Positions 1 through 5,669 of a stretch of DNA of 5,669 bases are shown piece after piece. Each line of letters starts with the position of its first letter. The stretch's first letter is position 1. The position numbers and the translations under genes are program-made. A model generated the notes under the pieces. That model was not told where the DNA came from, ran no database searches, and was given only the letters and a program-made list of their open reading frames with translations. The DNA comes from Christensenella sp. UBA5399 (lineage in GTDB: Bacteria; Bacillota; Clostridia; Christensenellales; Christensenellaceae): positions 1 through 5,669 of the forward strand of contig DHOD01000098.1 of the NCBI GenBank assembly GCA_002407725.1. The letters are read 5' to 3'.

Positions 1-96
1 AATGATCTATGCCGGATTGGGGTATTAGAAAGAAAAGGGTCTGCCTTTAAGATTTTGGATAAACAGTATCTACTGAGAAAGCGTACCCGCCCATGA
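1..96 (+). CDS. 3' end of an unidentified gene (C-terminal 31 residues)
   Basis: A frame is open from the left window edge to a TGA at 94-96 and gives 31 residues. The peptide is rich in Lys and Arg and contains the segment LCRIGVLERKGSAFKIL. Its hydrophobic-turn-basic pattern (GVLERKGSAFKI) resembles the recognition helix and wing of a winged-helix domain, but this is an impression and not an identification. The start lies outside the window. If the tRNA fragment at 555-599 marks the element border, this is a chromosomal gene downstream of the tRNA. The same frame stays open for another 32 codons after the TGA, ending in TAA at 193-195, so an in-frame nonsense mutation cannot be excluded. 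The frame may also be open by chance, as the stretch is short. Confidence 0.35.
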   Translation, partial: NDLCRIGVLERKGSAFKILDKQYLLRKRTRP

Positions 97-517
97 GAGA
101 ACCGCTTATTTGGCTGCTGCTTCCGTGATTATATGCTCACAGAAAACATCAGCTTTTTGCGTCCAAAGCAGGATTTTTTTGTTAAGTTGACATAAGATAT
201 ACGCTAAACGCCGGATTTTGCCGTAGGAATAATATTCATTACGCTGGCTTTCCGTTCAATTGATGTTCTGAGTTGCTTAATCAATAAATCTTTGAATTTC
301 AAGGAACGCATATTACGTTACTGCATATATTCCCAAAACGACAGTTCAGGCAACTATTGGTTCTCTTCCGCTTGCTGCGGGGTTGGCTTGTGGAATAACA
401 GCACATCCCCAAAGTTGGTGATATTTTGTACCAAGACGACCTAACGCCAATTAGCAAGATTTTAAAGAAATCGAGGAAAACGAGGCAAGCGGAAATGAAG
501 CCAAACAAAAATCAAAC
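97..517. other. Region without an intact gene, possible decayed coding DNA
   Basis: No frame here has a convincing start, ribosome binding site and length. Between about 302 and 538 several plus-strand frames are open in turn. One, ending at TGA before 423, contains TTVQATIGSLPLAAGLACGI. A second, open after a TAA at 396-398, contains PKVGDILYQDDLTPISKILK. A third, running from 455 to a TAG at 536-538, contains EIEENEASGNEAKQKSNKK. Joined by frameshifts, these could be the remains of a single gene tail, but I recognise no family and chance is possible. A perfect TTGACA at 187-192 has no -10 box at the right distance. A T-run at 174-180 follows only a weak 5-bp stem. Confidence 0.35.
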
Positions 518-553
518 AAAAAAGCCCGAAAAACATAGAGTTTATCTGGCTTT
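518..553 (-). terminator. Probable intrinsic terminator downstream of the tRNA-Arg fragment
   Basis: On the minus strand, AAAGCC (553-548) pairs with GGCTTT (526-521), and an inner AAAC/GTTT pairing shortens the loop. The distal arm runs directly into a stretch of six T residues on that strand (523-518). It lies two bases past the CCA end of the tRNA fragment, in the same orientation, so it would end tRNA transcription. Its presence supports the view that the DNA left of 555 is the native downstream flank of the tRNA gene. The stem is short and has an internal loop, so the call is moderate. Confidence 0.45.
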
Positions 554-554
554 G

Positions 555-599
555 TGGCGTTCCCGGCGCGATTCGAACGCGCGGCCTTTCGCTTAGGAG
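555..599 (-). tRNA. 3' fragment of tRNA-Arg(CCU)
   Basis: Read on the minus strand, this is a textbook tRNA 3' part. It has a seven-base anticodon loop CTCCTAA (599-593, anticodon CCU), the 3' anticodon strand GCGAA and a five-base variable loop AGGCC. The T arm follows with stem GCGCG, loop TTCGAAT and stem CGCGC. Then come the acceptor strand CGGGAAC, discriminator G and an encoded CCA (557-555). The 5' half is absent. The bases that should form the 5' anticodon strand (600-604, minus strand CCAAA) do not pair at any position with GCGAA, and no D arm or GTTCCCG acceptor strand follows. The fragment cannot fold into a working tRNA. The intact copy is expected at the other end of the inserted element. 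Confidence 0.85.
555..599. other. Putative attachment site (att core, chromosome-element junction)
   Basis: Tyrosine-recombinase elements often insert into the 3' end of a tRNA gene. They restore the gene at one end and leave a duplicated 3' fragment at the other. The homology here runs from the anticodon loop to CCA, about 45 bases, which is a common core length for such sites. The missing 5' tRNA half would have lain at higher coordinates, where element DNA (parA onward) is found instead. The chromosome is therefore inferred on the left and the element on the right. The matching repeat lies outside the window, so the call rests on tRNA geometry alone. Confidence 0.65.
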
Positions 600-815
600 T
601 TTGGTTTGTTCAATATCCCGTGTTGCATCGGAGTGTCATACAATGCCAAAAAACACTGTAATATTAAGGGATTTGATCACATCCAGTTTCCTTGAATATC
701 CTACTGAATCTCCTCGTACTACTGCATAAATCGTGTGCGATTAGCAGAAATATTAGCGCGAGTGGGTGGCGAACAAGCTTCGTTCGCTTTCCAAAGTCGA
801 ACATACTCATTCCAG
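600..815. other. Element-end leader region without a convincing gene
   Basis: This stretch lies between the att core and the hairpin before parA. The only small open frame with a possible ribosome binding site runs from ATG 643 to TAA 727-729. It has 28 residues, with GGAG at 630-633, and the peptide is unremarkable and not recognised. No integrase gene or tail of one is visible. Integrases often sit beside the att site, so here it is presumably at the other end or lost. A short inverted repeat GCGAAC/GTTCGC (769-774 and 782-787, seven-base loop) could be a protein-binding site. The region is AT-rich compared with the genes to the right. Confidence 0.4.
673..702 (+). promoter_or_regulatory. 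Weak candidate promoter for parA
   Basis: TTGATC (673-678) and TATCCT (697-702) are separated by 18 bases, each matching four of six consensus positions. This is the best sigma-A-like pair I found between the att core and parA, but such weak pairs are common in AT-rich DNA. It would give a leader of about 160 bases containing the 816-849 hairpin. Confidence 0.2.
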
Positions 816-849
816 ATGAGCCATCTGTATCTATTTACAGGTGGCTCAT
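816..849 (+). promoter_or_regulatory. Strong hairpin before parA (terminator, attenuator or operator)
   Basis: Two 13-base arms, ATGAGCCATCTGT (816-828) and ACAGGTGGCTCAT (837-849), pair fully apart from one G-T wobble around an eight-base loop. T residues follow (849-852, then AATTT). The base of the hairpin is only about nine bases from the ribosome binding site of parA. As RNA it could be an intrinsic terminator insulating parA from upstream transcription, or an attenuator in the parA leader. As DNA, the near-palindrome could be an operator for an autoregulating partition protein. The sequence alone does not separate these. The T-run is short for an efficient terminator. Confidence 0.6.
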
Positions 850-871
850 TTTAATTTGGAGGTGATGATAT

Positions 872-1693
872 ATGTCTGCAAACATAATTGCCTGCGCCAA
901 TCAAAAAGGCGGTGTGGGCAAGACCACCACCTGTGCCAATCTCGGCATCGGACTAGCACAGGAAGGGAAAAAGGTGCTGCTGGTAGATTGTGATCCACAA
1001 GGTTCGCTGTCCATCAGTCTTGGATACTCTCAGCCGGACAGCCTGCCGGTGACGCTGGCAACCGTCATGGGCAAGGTGATTTCCGAAGAACCCATATCTT
1101 TGCAAGAGGGCATTCTGCATCACGCGGAGGGCGTTGACCTTATGCCTGCCAACATAGAGCTATCCGGCATGGAGGTTTCGCTGGTGAACGCCATGAGCCG
1201 TGAAACCATCCTGCGGCAATACCTGGATACTGTAAAACGCCAATATGACCATATCATTCTGGACTGTATGCCCTCGCTAGGTATGCTGACGGTCAACGCG
1301 CTTGCCGCCGCAAACAGCGTACTCATTCCCGTGCAGGCACAGTATCTTCCGGCAAAGGGGCTTGAGCAGCTTTTACAGACCGTGAATAGGGTACGTCGGC
1401 AAATTAATCCCAAGCTCCAGATCGACGGGATCCTGCTGACCATGGTGGATACCCGCACCAACTATGCCAAAGAAATTAGTGCCCTTCTTCGGGAAACCTA
1501 TGACGGTAAAATTAAGGTTTTTGGTACCGATATCCCGCATTCTGTCCGGGCTGCCGAAACCAGCGCCGAGGGCAAAAGCATCTATGCTCACGATCCAAAC
1601 GGTAAAGTGGCCGAGGCATACCGAGAATTGACTAAGGAGGTGTTGAAACTTGAAAAGCAGCGCCAAAAACATAAAGCTGACCTCAGTAGATGA
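872..1693 (+). CDS. parA: ParA/Soj-family partition ATPase
   Basis: A deviant Walker-type ATPase that would bind DNA non-specifically as an ATP dimer and, with ParB, partition the excised or replicating element. The 273-residue length is normal for the Soj-like class without an N-terminal DNA-binding extension. Visible motifs are the P-loop KGGVGKTT (residues 12-19) with its signature lysine K12, Walker A' LLVDCDPQG (36-44) and Walker B IILD ending at D131, followed by CMPSLG. The C-terminal part has the IPHSVRAAE and GKVAEAYREL segments usual for ParA proteins of Clostridia elements. The ATG at 872 is preceded by GGAGGTGAT (858-866), an excellent ribosome binding site. It overlaps parB by 44 bases, indicating coupled expression. 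It appears intact, although its partner is truncated. Orphan ParA-like roles in conjugation or regulation are possible alternatives. Confidence 0.95.
   Translation: MSANIIACANQKGGVGKTTTCANLGIGLAQEGKKVLLVDCDPQGSLSISLGYSQPDSLPVTLATVMGKVISEEPISLQEGILHHAEGVDLMPANIELSGMEVSLVNAMSRETILRQYLDTVKRQYDHIILDCMPSLGMLTVNALAAANSVLIPVQAQYLPAKGLEQLLQTVNRVRRQINPKLQIDGILLTMVDTRTNYAKEISALLRETYDGKIKVFGTDIPHSVRAAETSAEGKSIYAHDPNGKVAEAYRELTKEVLKLEKQRQKHKADLSR
1634..1640 (+). promoter_or_regulatory. Ribosome binding site that sets the parB TTG start
   Basis: AAGGAGG lies inside the end of parA, nine bases before a TTG at 1650. No in-frame ATG is better placed: the first methionine codons of this frame come only around residues 39 and 48, inside the conserved domain. 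The TTG at 1650 is therefore the most likely start. Confidence 0.75.
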
Positions 1694-2096
1694 CCTTTTT
1701 AGTACCGAACAGGAACGGCAAGAGGCACAGGATGAACGCGTTGTCCGGCTTCCCCTTTCCCAAATGCACTATTTCAAGGGCTATCCCGCTATGCAGAGCG
1801 AAATTCCCTTTACCGGACAGCCATTCCATGTACGGGATGATGATCCCAAGATGCTTGAAACGCTAGAGAGCGTCAAACGAAGGGGCGTCAGAACCCCCGG
1901 CCTTGTGCGGCCTGACCCGGACGGTGGCTACGAAATCATTTCAGGTCATCGCCGCCATAGGGCAAGTGAACTGGCCGATTTGCCTGACATGCCCGTTATT
2001 ATCCGCGAAATGACCGACGAAGAAGCCGTCATCGAGTTGGTAGATGCTAATATTCAGCGTGAGGATGTTCTTCCCAGTGAAAAGGCATGGGCTTAA
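1650..2096 (+). CDS. parB: Truncated ParB/Spo0J-family protein (N-terminal CTPase domain only)
   Basis: The partner of ParA, which should load at a centromere-like site and slide as a CTP-bound clamp. After a charged leader (1-30), the ParB N-terminal domain begins at VVRLPLSQM (31-39). TPGLVRP (82-88), the arginine motif GHRRHRA (99-105, equivalent to GERR) and NIQRE (134-138, the ENxxR-type motif) follow. The frame then stops at residue 148, in SEKAWA. Family members usually continue from this point into a helix-turn-helix DNA-binding domain and a C-terminal dimerisation domain and are roughly twice as long, so those functions are missing. Residues 41-58 look like extra sequence between the usual HPFK and PFxVRDD segments. 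It is translated from TTG and overlaps parA. The TAA at 2094-2096 lies where the frame of the giant methylase/helicase protein takes over. It is probably non-functional in partition. If expressed, it could at most bind CTP or ParA. Confidence 0.85.
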   Translation: MKSSAKNIKLTSVDDLFSTEQERQEAQDERVVRLPLSQMHYFKGYPAMQSEIPFTGQPFHVRDDDPKMLETLESVKRRGVRTPGLVRPDPDGGYEIISGHRRHRASELADLPDMPVIIREMTDEEAVIELVDANIQREDVLPSEKAWA

Positions 2097-5000
2097 GGAG
2101 CTTGCTGAACACCTCTGGCATACGGTACAGGATTTTTCGCGGGAAGCCCACGACGAGAACCTTATCCCTACTATTCTTGCGATTTACAACACCCATGAAG
2201 GCTTTCCGGCCAACACCGCGCAAATCCGTGAGCTGCTAAAGGACAGCGAAACGGTATCCACACTCATCAACGAGGTGGAAGTCTTTGCCGTGCGCTATGC
2301 CGAGAATCCAGACCTGATGCGCTTCCGGTTCCGCCGCCATGATGAAATCCTCACCGGTTTACGCGGCCTTTTGCGTCCGCATATCGAGTTTTCTGCCAGC
2401 CCGGATTTCTCCCTTGAACCCAAGCAGTTCATTACCAACGATGAAATCGACCGGCTGCTCACTGGGGGCAGCAATGTCCAGCACAGCAAGTTCCGTATCT
2501 ACTCGTACTATTTAGAAGGTCACGCCCCCAAGGAACGGACCGACTTTCTCAAGCATGAGTACGGAACGGGCGGCGGCGGGCGGCTGGGCTTTAACGAATG
2601 GCACGATTCCAAGGGCATCACCTACAAGCGGGAAAACGCTCAGTTCGTTCCCTACGATACCATCCTTCTTAAATGGCCGCAGGTGGAAAAGCGCGTCAGT
2701 GAGCTGATCCGGCAAGGCAAATATATGTCGGAAAAGGAACTGGCGTATATCCCCACGTATGAAAAGCATGAGCTGGCGCGGGAGATTCAGGGCTTTTTTA
2801 GTGGACTACCCCAAGAAACCCCGCGCCCCTTCCCGTATGGCTTTGACTTCTATGAAGCCGTGAAGCTGATCGAGCCGCAGCTTGACGACCCGGCGCGGGT
2901 GGAAGAAATCTATCAAATGATGCTGCCGGTATGGGAAAGCACGACCCAGGAAAACCGGCATTATGACTTTCAAAAACGGGCCTTTGAGCATATGACAGCG
3001 TACCGCAATGGTACGTTTTCTTTATTTGGCGAGAAAAAAAGGCCAGCGGCTATCCGGGCTCAAGCAAAGGAAGCGCCCGCGCCCTCCCCGGCGCAGGGTG
3101 TGGAAGTACCTGCCGAAAGAGAAATGCCGGATTACAGCGATCTGGCCGGGCGGTTGATTCGGTTCTATCAGGAATTCGACCCATATGATTACCGCGACAA
3201 CATGGAACTGGGAGAAACCGACGAGGACGCCATCGCCACGCTTGAGGCGCAGCTTCAGCAGGAAGGCACGCGTGCCGGGATACTGGAAACCCTGCAAAGC
3301 TTTTTGGATGAAACAGACCCGGAAGAAGAAATCGCCGTTGACCTTGAACTGTTCATAGAGGAACTGGAAGCCCTACCTCCCGCTGCTGGCGAAGAGACGC
3401 CCGCACAGCAATTCCCGGAGAATCTTGTCGGGCAGGCCGTCATGCTGGGCGGACAGGAATTTGTGGTGGACCGCGTGGATGCGTCTATTCACACGGCATT
3501 CCTTCGGGGCACTGTTTTTCAAAACGGCTTGGAAACGCCCATTGTCCGGCATGAAACCACTTTTTCAATACAGGAACTCCTTGAAGAACAGCGCCTGCGG
3601 GACCGTGTTTCCGATACCCTCAGCGAAGCCGGCTTTACGGTAACGGACGAGCTGGTCAGCGACGGCCTGAAAGAATATCAGGCGGGCGGCGGTAGCGGCG
3701 GCCATGAAGACGCGGCCCGATTTATCCAGGAAAAGTATCTCACCGGCGAACCCATATGGGAAAAGGTTGAAGGTGGCGAAGTCGCCCGCGTGCGGATCGA
3801 CCTAATACCCGATACTACCCCACAGCGCTCAGCAATAGACGCTTCCGAGACATTGATTGAGGGGTATTTGTTTGACACTGAGGTTGTATTTGATAATGAC
3901 AACGCCGCTAAAATATCCGCACTTCTGGGTATAGAGCAACAGCCATACGAGTATGCAGAAAACGAATTTATTCCCTTATGCCGCTTTCCCACCGCCGAAC
4001 TGGAAGCAAACCAGGAGAAACTGCTGGAACAAGGCTACACGCTCTCCGTATTTGAATGGGATTCATCCAAAGGAGAGTTTCTGGATGTTATAAAAGAAAA
4101 GCACGCCGCTATACCCGCCGAAAAAGAAAATGTGCTGGCTCCTCCCAAGCCTAAGCGGGAGCGTGTGCTGTTCAGCACCCTCCACCCGGAGATTCCTGCC
4201 GAGAAACGGCATAATTTCCGTATTACCGACCCGCAGCTTGGCGTGGGCACCCCGAGCGAGAAGTTTGCCGCCAATGCCGCGGCGATCCGTACTTTGAGGC
4301 AGATTGAAAATGAGAACAGGCTGGCGACCCCGGAGGAACAGGAAACCCTTTCCCGCTATGTCGGCTGGGGCGGTCTGGCGGATTGCTTTGACGGGCGCCA
4401 CGATAAGTATCTGGAACTAAAAAGCCTTTTAGATGAGGACGAGTATGCCGCCGCCAGAGCCAGCAGCCTGACGGCTTTTTACACCTCCCCCGTGATTGTG
4501 GAGGCCATGTATAAGGCGCTTTCCCAAATGGGCTTTCAGACCGGCAATATTTTAGAGCCGGCCTGTGGCGTGGGAAATTTCATCGGCATGATCCCGGACA
4601 GCATGGCGGACAGCAAAGCCTACGGCGTGGAGATTGACAGCATATCGGGCCGTATCGCCCGACAGCTTTACCAGAACAGCAGCGTCGCTGTGGACGGCTT
4701 TGAAAAGGTGGAGATGCCCGACAGCTTCTTCGATGTGGCTATCGGCAACGTGCCCTTTGGGGACTTCAAGGTGCTGGACAGGCGATACGATAAGCACAAA
4801 TGGCTGATCCATGACTATTTCTTCGGCAAGTCGCTGGATAAGGTCAGGCCGGGCGGTATCGTAGCCTTTATTACTTCAAAGGGCACCATGGACAAGGAAA
4901 ACTCCGCCGTGCGCAAGTATCTGGCGCAGCGGGCCGACCTCATCGGGGCCATACGCCTGTCTGACAACGCCTTCAAACGCAACGCGGGCACCGATGTTAC

Positions 5001-5669
5001 AAGCGATATTATCTTTTTACAAAAGCGCGACCGCATGACGGATATCGAACCGGATTGGGTACACCTGGACACCGACGAAAACGGCATCCGTATGAACAGC
5101 TATTTTGCAGCGCATCCCGATATGATTTTGGGCGATATGGTCATGGAGTCCACCGCCTTTGGTATGGACAGCGCCTGTAAGCCGTATGAGGGGGCCGACC
5201 TTTCCGAGCAGCTATCCGAAGCGGTTTCCAATCTCCATGCGGAGATCACCGATTACGAGGTGGACGAACTGGAGGGCGATGAGGATTTATCCATTCCCGC
5301 CGACCCGTCCGTGCGCAATTTCTCCTATACCATCGTGGACGGCAAAATCTACTTCCGCGAAAACTCAAGGATGCACCCGGTAGAGCTGTCCGTTACTGCT
5401 GAAAACCGTATTCGCGGGATGATTGCGCTCCGGGACTGCACCCGGCAGCTCATGGCCTATCAGACCGAGGACTACCCCGAGGATATGATCCGGCAGGAGC
5501 AGGCGCGGCTGGGCCAGATTTACGACGATTACACTCGGAAATATGGGCTTCTGTGCAGCCGGGGCAACAGCCTGGCCTTTGGCGAAGACTCCAGTTACTG
5601 TCTGCTTTGTTCTTTGGAAGTGCTGGATGAGGAAGGCAATTTTCTACGCAAGGCCGACATGTTCACCAA
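2065..5669 (+). CDS. Giant DNA methylase/SNF2-helicase protein of conjugative elements, both ends incomplete
   Basis: A frame open from 2044 to the right edge. With a provisional ATG at 2065 it gives 1,201 residues without a stop. It begins in parB, one frame off, with no well-placed ribosome binding site. ATG 2044 or GTG 2077 are equally possible, and family resemblance begins only near 2092. Order of parts: an accessory module at 120-230 (FRIYSYYLEG, HEYGTGGGG, HDSKGI, LLKWPQVEKR), as seen in these proteins; an Ala/Pro-rich linker near 328-353; an acidic helical stretch to about 440; a possible MutS-I-like module at 588-665. The methylase region then starts with HNFRITDPQLG (716) and YVGWGG (765-770). 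SAM motif I EPACGVGNF (831-839), YGVEID (853-858) and catalytic-type GNVPF (894-898) follow. SNF2/DEAD helicase motors normally come after KADMFT, where the window ends. It is inferred to process or protect element DNA during transfer. The usual N-terminal part is missing, so function is doubtful. Confidence 0.85.
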   Translation, partial: MFFPVKRHGLKELAEHLWHTVQDFSREAHDENLIPTILAIYNTHEGFPANTAQIRELLKDSETVSTLINEVEVFAVRYAENPDLMRFRFRRHDEILTGLRGLLRPHIEFSASPDFSLEPKQFITNDEIDRLLTGGSNVQHSKFRIYSYYLEGHAPKERTDFLKHEYGTGGGGRLGFNEWHDSKGITYKRENAQFVPYDTILLKWPQVEKRVSELIRQGKYMSEKELAYIPTYEKHELAREIQGFFSGLPQETPRPFPYGFDFYEAVKLIEPQLDDPARVEEIYQMMLPVWESTTQENRHYDFQKRAFEHMTAYRNGTFSLFGEKKRPAAIRAQAKEAPAPSPAQGVEVPAEREMPDYSDLAGRLIRFYQEFDPYDYRDNMELGETDEDAIATLEAQLQQEGTRAGILETLQSFLDETDPEEEIAVDLELFIEELEALPPAAGEETPAQQFPENLVGQAVMLGGQEFVVDRVDASIHTAFLRGTVFQNGLETPIVRHETTFSIQELLEEQRLRDRVSDTLSEAGFTVTDELVSDGLKEYQAGGGSGGHEDAARFIQEKYLTGEPIWEKVEGGEVARVRIDLIPDTTPQRSAIDASETLIEGYLFDTEVVFDNDNAAKISALLGIEQQPYEYAENEFIPLCRFPTAELEANQEKLLEQGYTLSVFEWDSSKGEFLDVIKEKHAAIPAEKENVLAPPKPKRERVLFSTLHPEIPAEKRHNFRITDPQLGVGTPSEKFAANAAAIRTLRQIENENRLATPEEQETLSRYVGWGGLADCFDGRHDKYLELKSLLDEDEYAAARASSLTAFYTSPVIVEAMYKALSQMGFQTGNILEPACGVGNFIGMIPDSMADSKAYGVEIDSISGRIARQLYQNSSVAVDGFEKVEMPDSFFDVAIGNVPFGDFKVLDRRYDKHKWLIHDYFFGKSLDKVRPGGIVAFITSKGTMDKENSAVRKYLAQRADLIGAIRLSDNAFKRNAGTDVTSDIIFLQKRDRMTDIEPDWVHLDTDENGIRMNSYFAAHPDMILGDMVMESTAFGMDSACKPYEGADLSEQLSEAVSNLHAEITDYEVDELEGDEDLSIPADPSVRNFSYTIVDGKIYFRENSRMHPVELSVTAENRIRGMIALRDCTRQLMAYQTEDYPEDMIRQEQARLGQIYDDYTRKYGLLCSRGNSLAFGEDSSYCLLCSLEVLDEEGNFLRKADMFT
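2090..2100. other. Likely deletion or assembly junction joining parB to the giant gene
   Basis: ParB resemblance ends at codon GCT (2091-2093), where family members normally go on with a Tyr and a basic helix. Resemblance to the giant protein starts within the next few bases, in the +1 frame. Two incomplete genes meeting at one point is most simply explained by a deletion removing the parB tail, the front of the giant gene and anything between. Microhomology around GCTTA is possible, but the lost sequence is not available to test it. An assembly join would look the same. Confidence 0.5.

Larger units (their letters stand above)
555..5669. mobile_element. Terminal part of an integrative/conjugative-type element
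   Basis: Three features support an integrated element: a tRNA 3' fragment at the border, a ParA/ParB partition pair next to it, and a giant methylase/helicase protein typical of Clostridia conjugative elements. No integrase, relaxase, coupling protein or type IV secretion gene lies in the window, so its capacity to move cannot be judged. The truncated parB and front-truncated giant gene suggest the element has suffered a deletion. The right border is outside the window. Confidence 0.6.

Noticed and set aside
152..180. Possible terminator: GCTTT/AAAGC stem before seven T residues
   Set aside because: The stem has only five base pairs, and three bases separate it from the T-run. It is too weak to call.
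187..192. Perfect TTGACA -35 box
   Set aside because: There is no -10-like hexamer 16-18 bases downstream and no gene follows.
299..508. Minus-strand frame of 69 residues
   Set aside because: It has no recognisable domain, the composition looks random (Cys, Ser and Phe rich) and it lies in a region where all strands show only short open stretches.
540..600. Plus-strand peptide containing RRDSNARPF
   Set aside because: This is the well-known spurious translation of the antisense of a tRNA T arm. It supports the tRNA call and is not a gene.
643..729. Small frame of 28 residues with GGAG nine bases upstream
   Set aside because: It is too short, unrecognised and without coding features beyond a weak ribosome binding site. 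It is mentioned only under the leader region.
872..2096. parS centromere site for ParB
   Set aside because: I saw no TGTTTCACGTGAAACA-like palindrome here or elsewhere in the window. The only strong palindrome (816-849) has a different sequence and forms an RNA hairpin.
2077..2100. Programmed frameshift fusing ParB to the giant protein
   Set aside because: The bases before TAA (TGG GCT TAA) are not a known slippery site, and fusing a half ParB to the middle of a methylase/helicase makes no family sense. A deletion or assembly join is simpler.
2295..5087. Many minus-strand frames of 60-110 residues opposite the giant gene
   Set aside because: The plus-strand frame carries clear family motifs over the whole stretch. 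The antisense frames are low-complexity shadows of GC-rich coding DNA.
1..5669. CRISPR array or insertion sequence
   Set aside because: No regularly spaced repeats, transposase or terminal inverted repeats were seen.

Overview
The window reads as one end of an integrative and conjugative-type element in a low-to-mid GC Firmicute, most likely a gut Clostridia member. Three things point this way: strong Shine-Dalgarno sites (GGAGGTGAT, AAGGAGG), a TTG start, and a ParA, ParB and giant methylase/helicase set of the kind carried by Clostridia conjugative elements. No taxonomic search was possible, so this is an inference. By eye, the left 850 bases are more AT-rich and mostly non-coding, while everything from 872 onward is GC-richer and densely coding.

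Left part (1-599). The first 96 bases are the 3' end of an unrecognised gene. Positions 97-517 hold no intact gene, only short overlapping open stretches that may be decayed coding DNA. At 555-599, on the minus strand, lies the 3' part of a tRNA-Arg(CCU) gene: anticodon loop, variable loop, T arm, acceptor strand and an encoded CCA. Its 5' half is missing, and a likely tRNA terminator follows at 518-553. The break falls at the 5' edge of the anticodon loop. This is what an integrative element leaves at its distal junction after inserting into the 3' end of a tRNA gene. I therefore place the chromosome at about 1-554 and the element from about 555 to the right edge.

Middle part (600-2096). A leader of about 270 bases has no convincing gene and no integrase. 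It ends in a strong hairpin (816-849) directly before the ribosome binding site of parA. parA (872-1693) is intact, with all the Walker motifs of a ParA/Soj ATPase. parB (1650-2096) overlaps it by 44 bases and starts at TTG. It is cut off right after the N-terminal CTP-binding domain, so the DNA-binding and dimerisation parts are absent.

Right part (about 2044-5669). One reading frame runs open to the window edge and encodes about 1,200 residues of the giant DNA methylase/SNF2-type helicase protein found on Clostridia conjugative elements. It contains an N-terminal accessory module, a possible MutS-I-like module and a methyltransferase domain (EPACGVGNF, GNVPF). The helicase motors would lie beyond the window. 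The frame begins inside parB, in a different frame and with no good ribosome binding site. The parB truncation and the missing front of the giant protein meet within a few bases near 2092-2097, which suggests a deletion or an assembly join. The partition pair would normally stabilise the excised element, and the giant protein probably acts on DNA during transfer or establishment. As it stands, the partition module looks disabled. I see no clearly new system. The junction and the attachment site are the points most worth checking.
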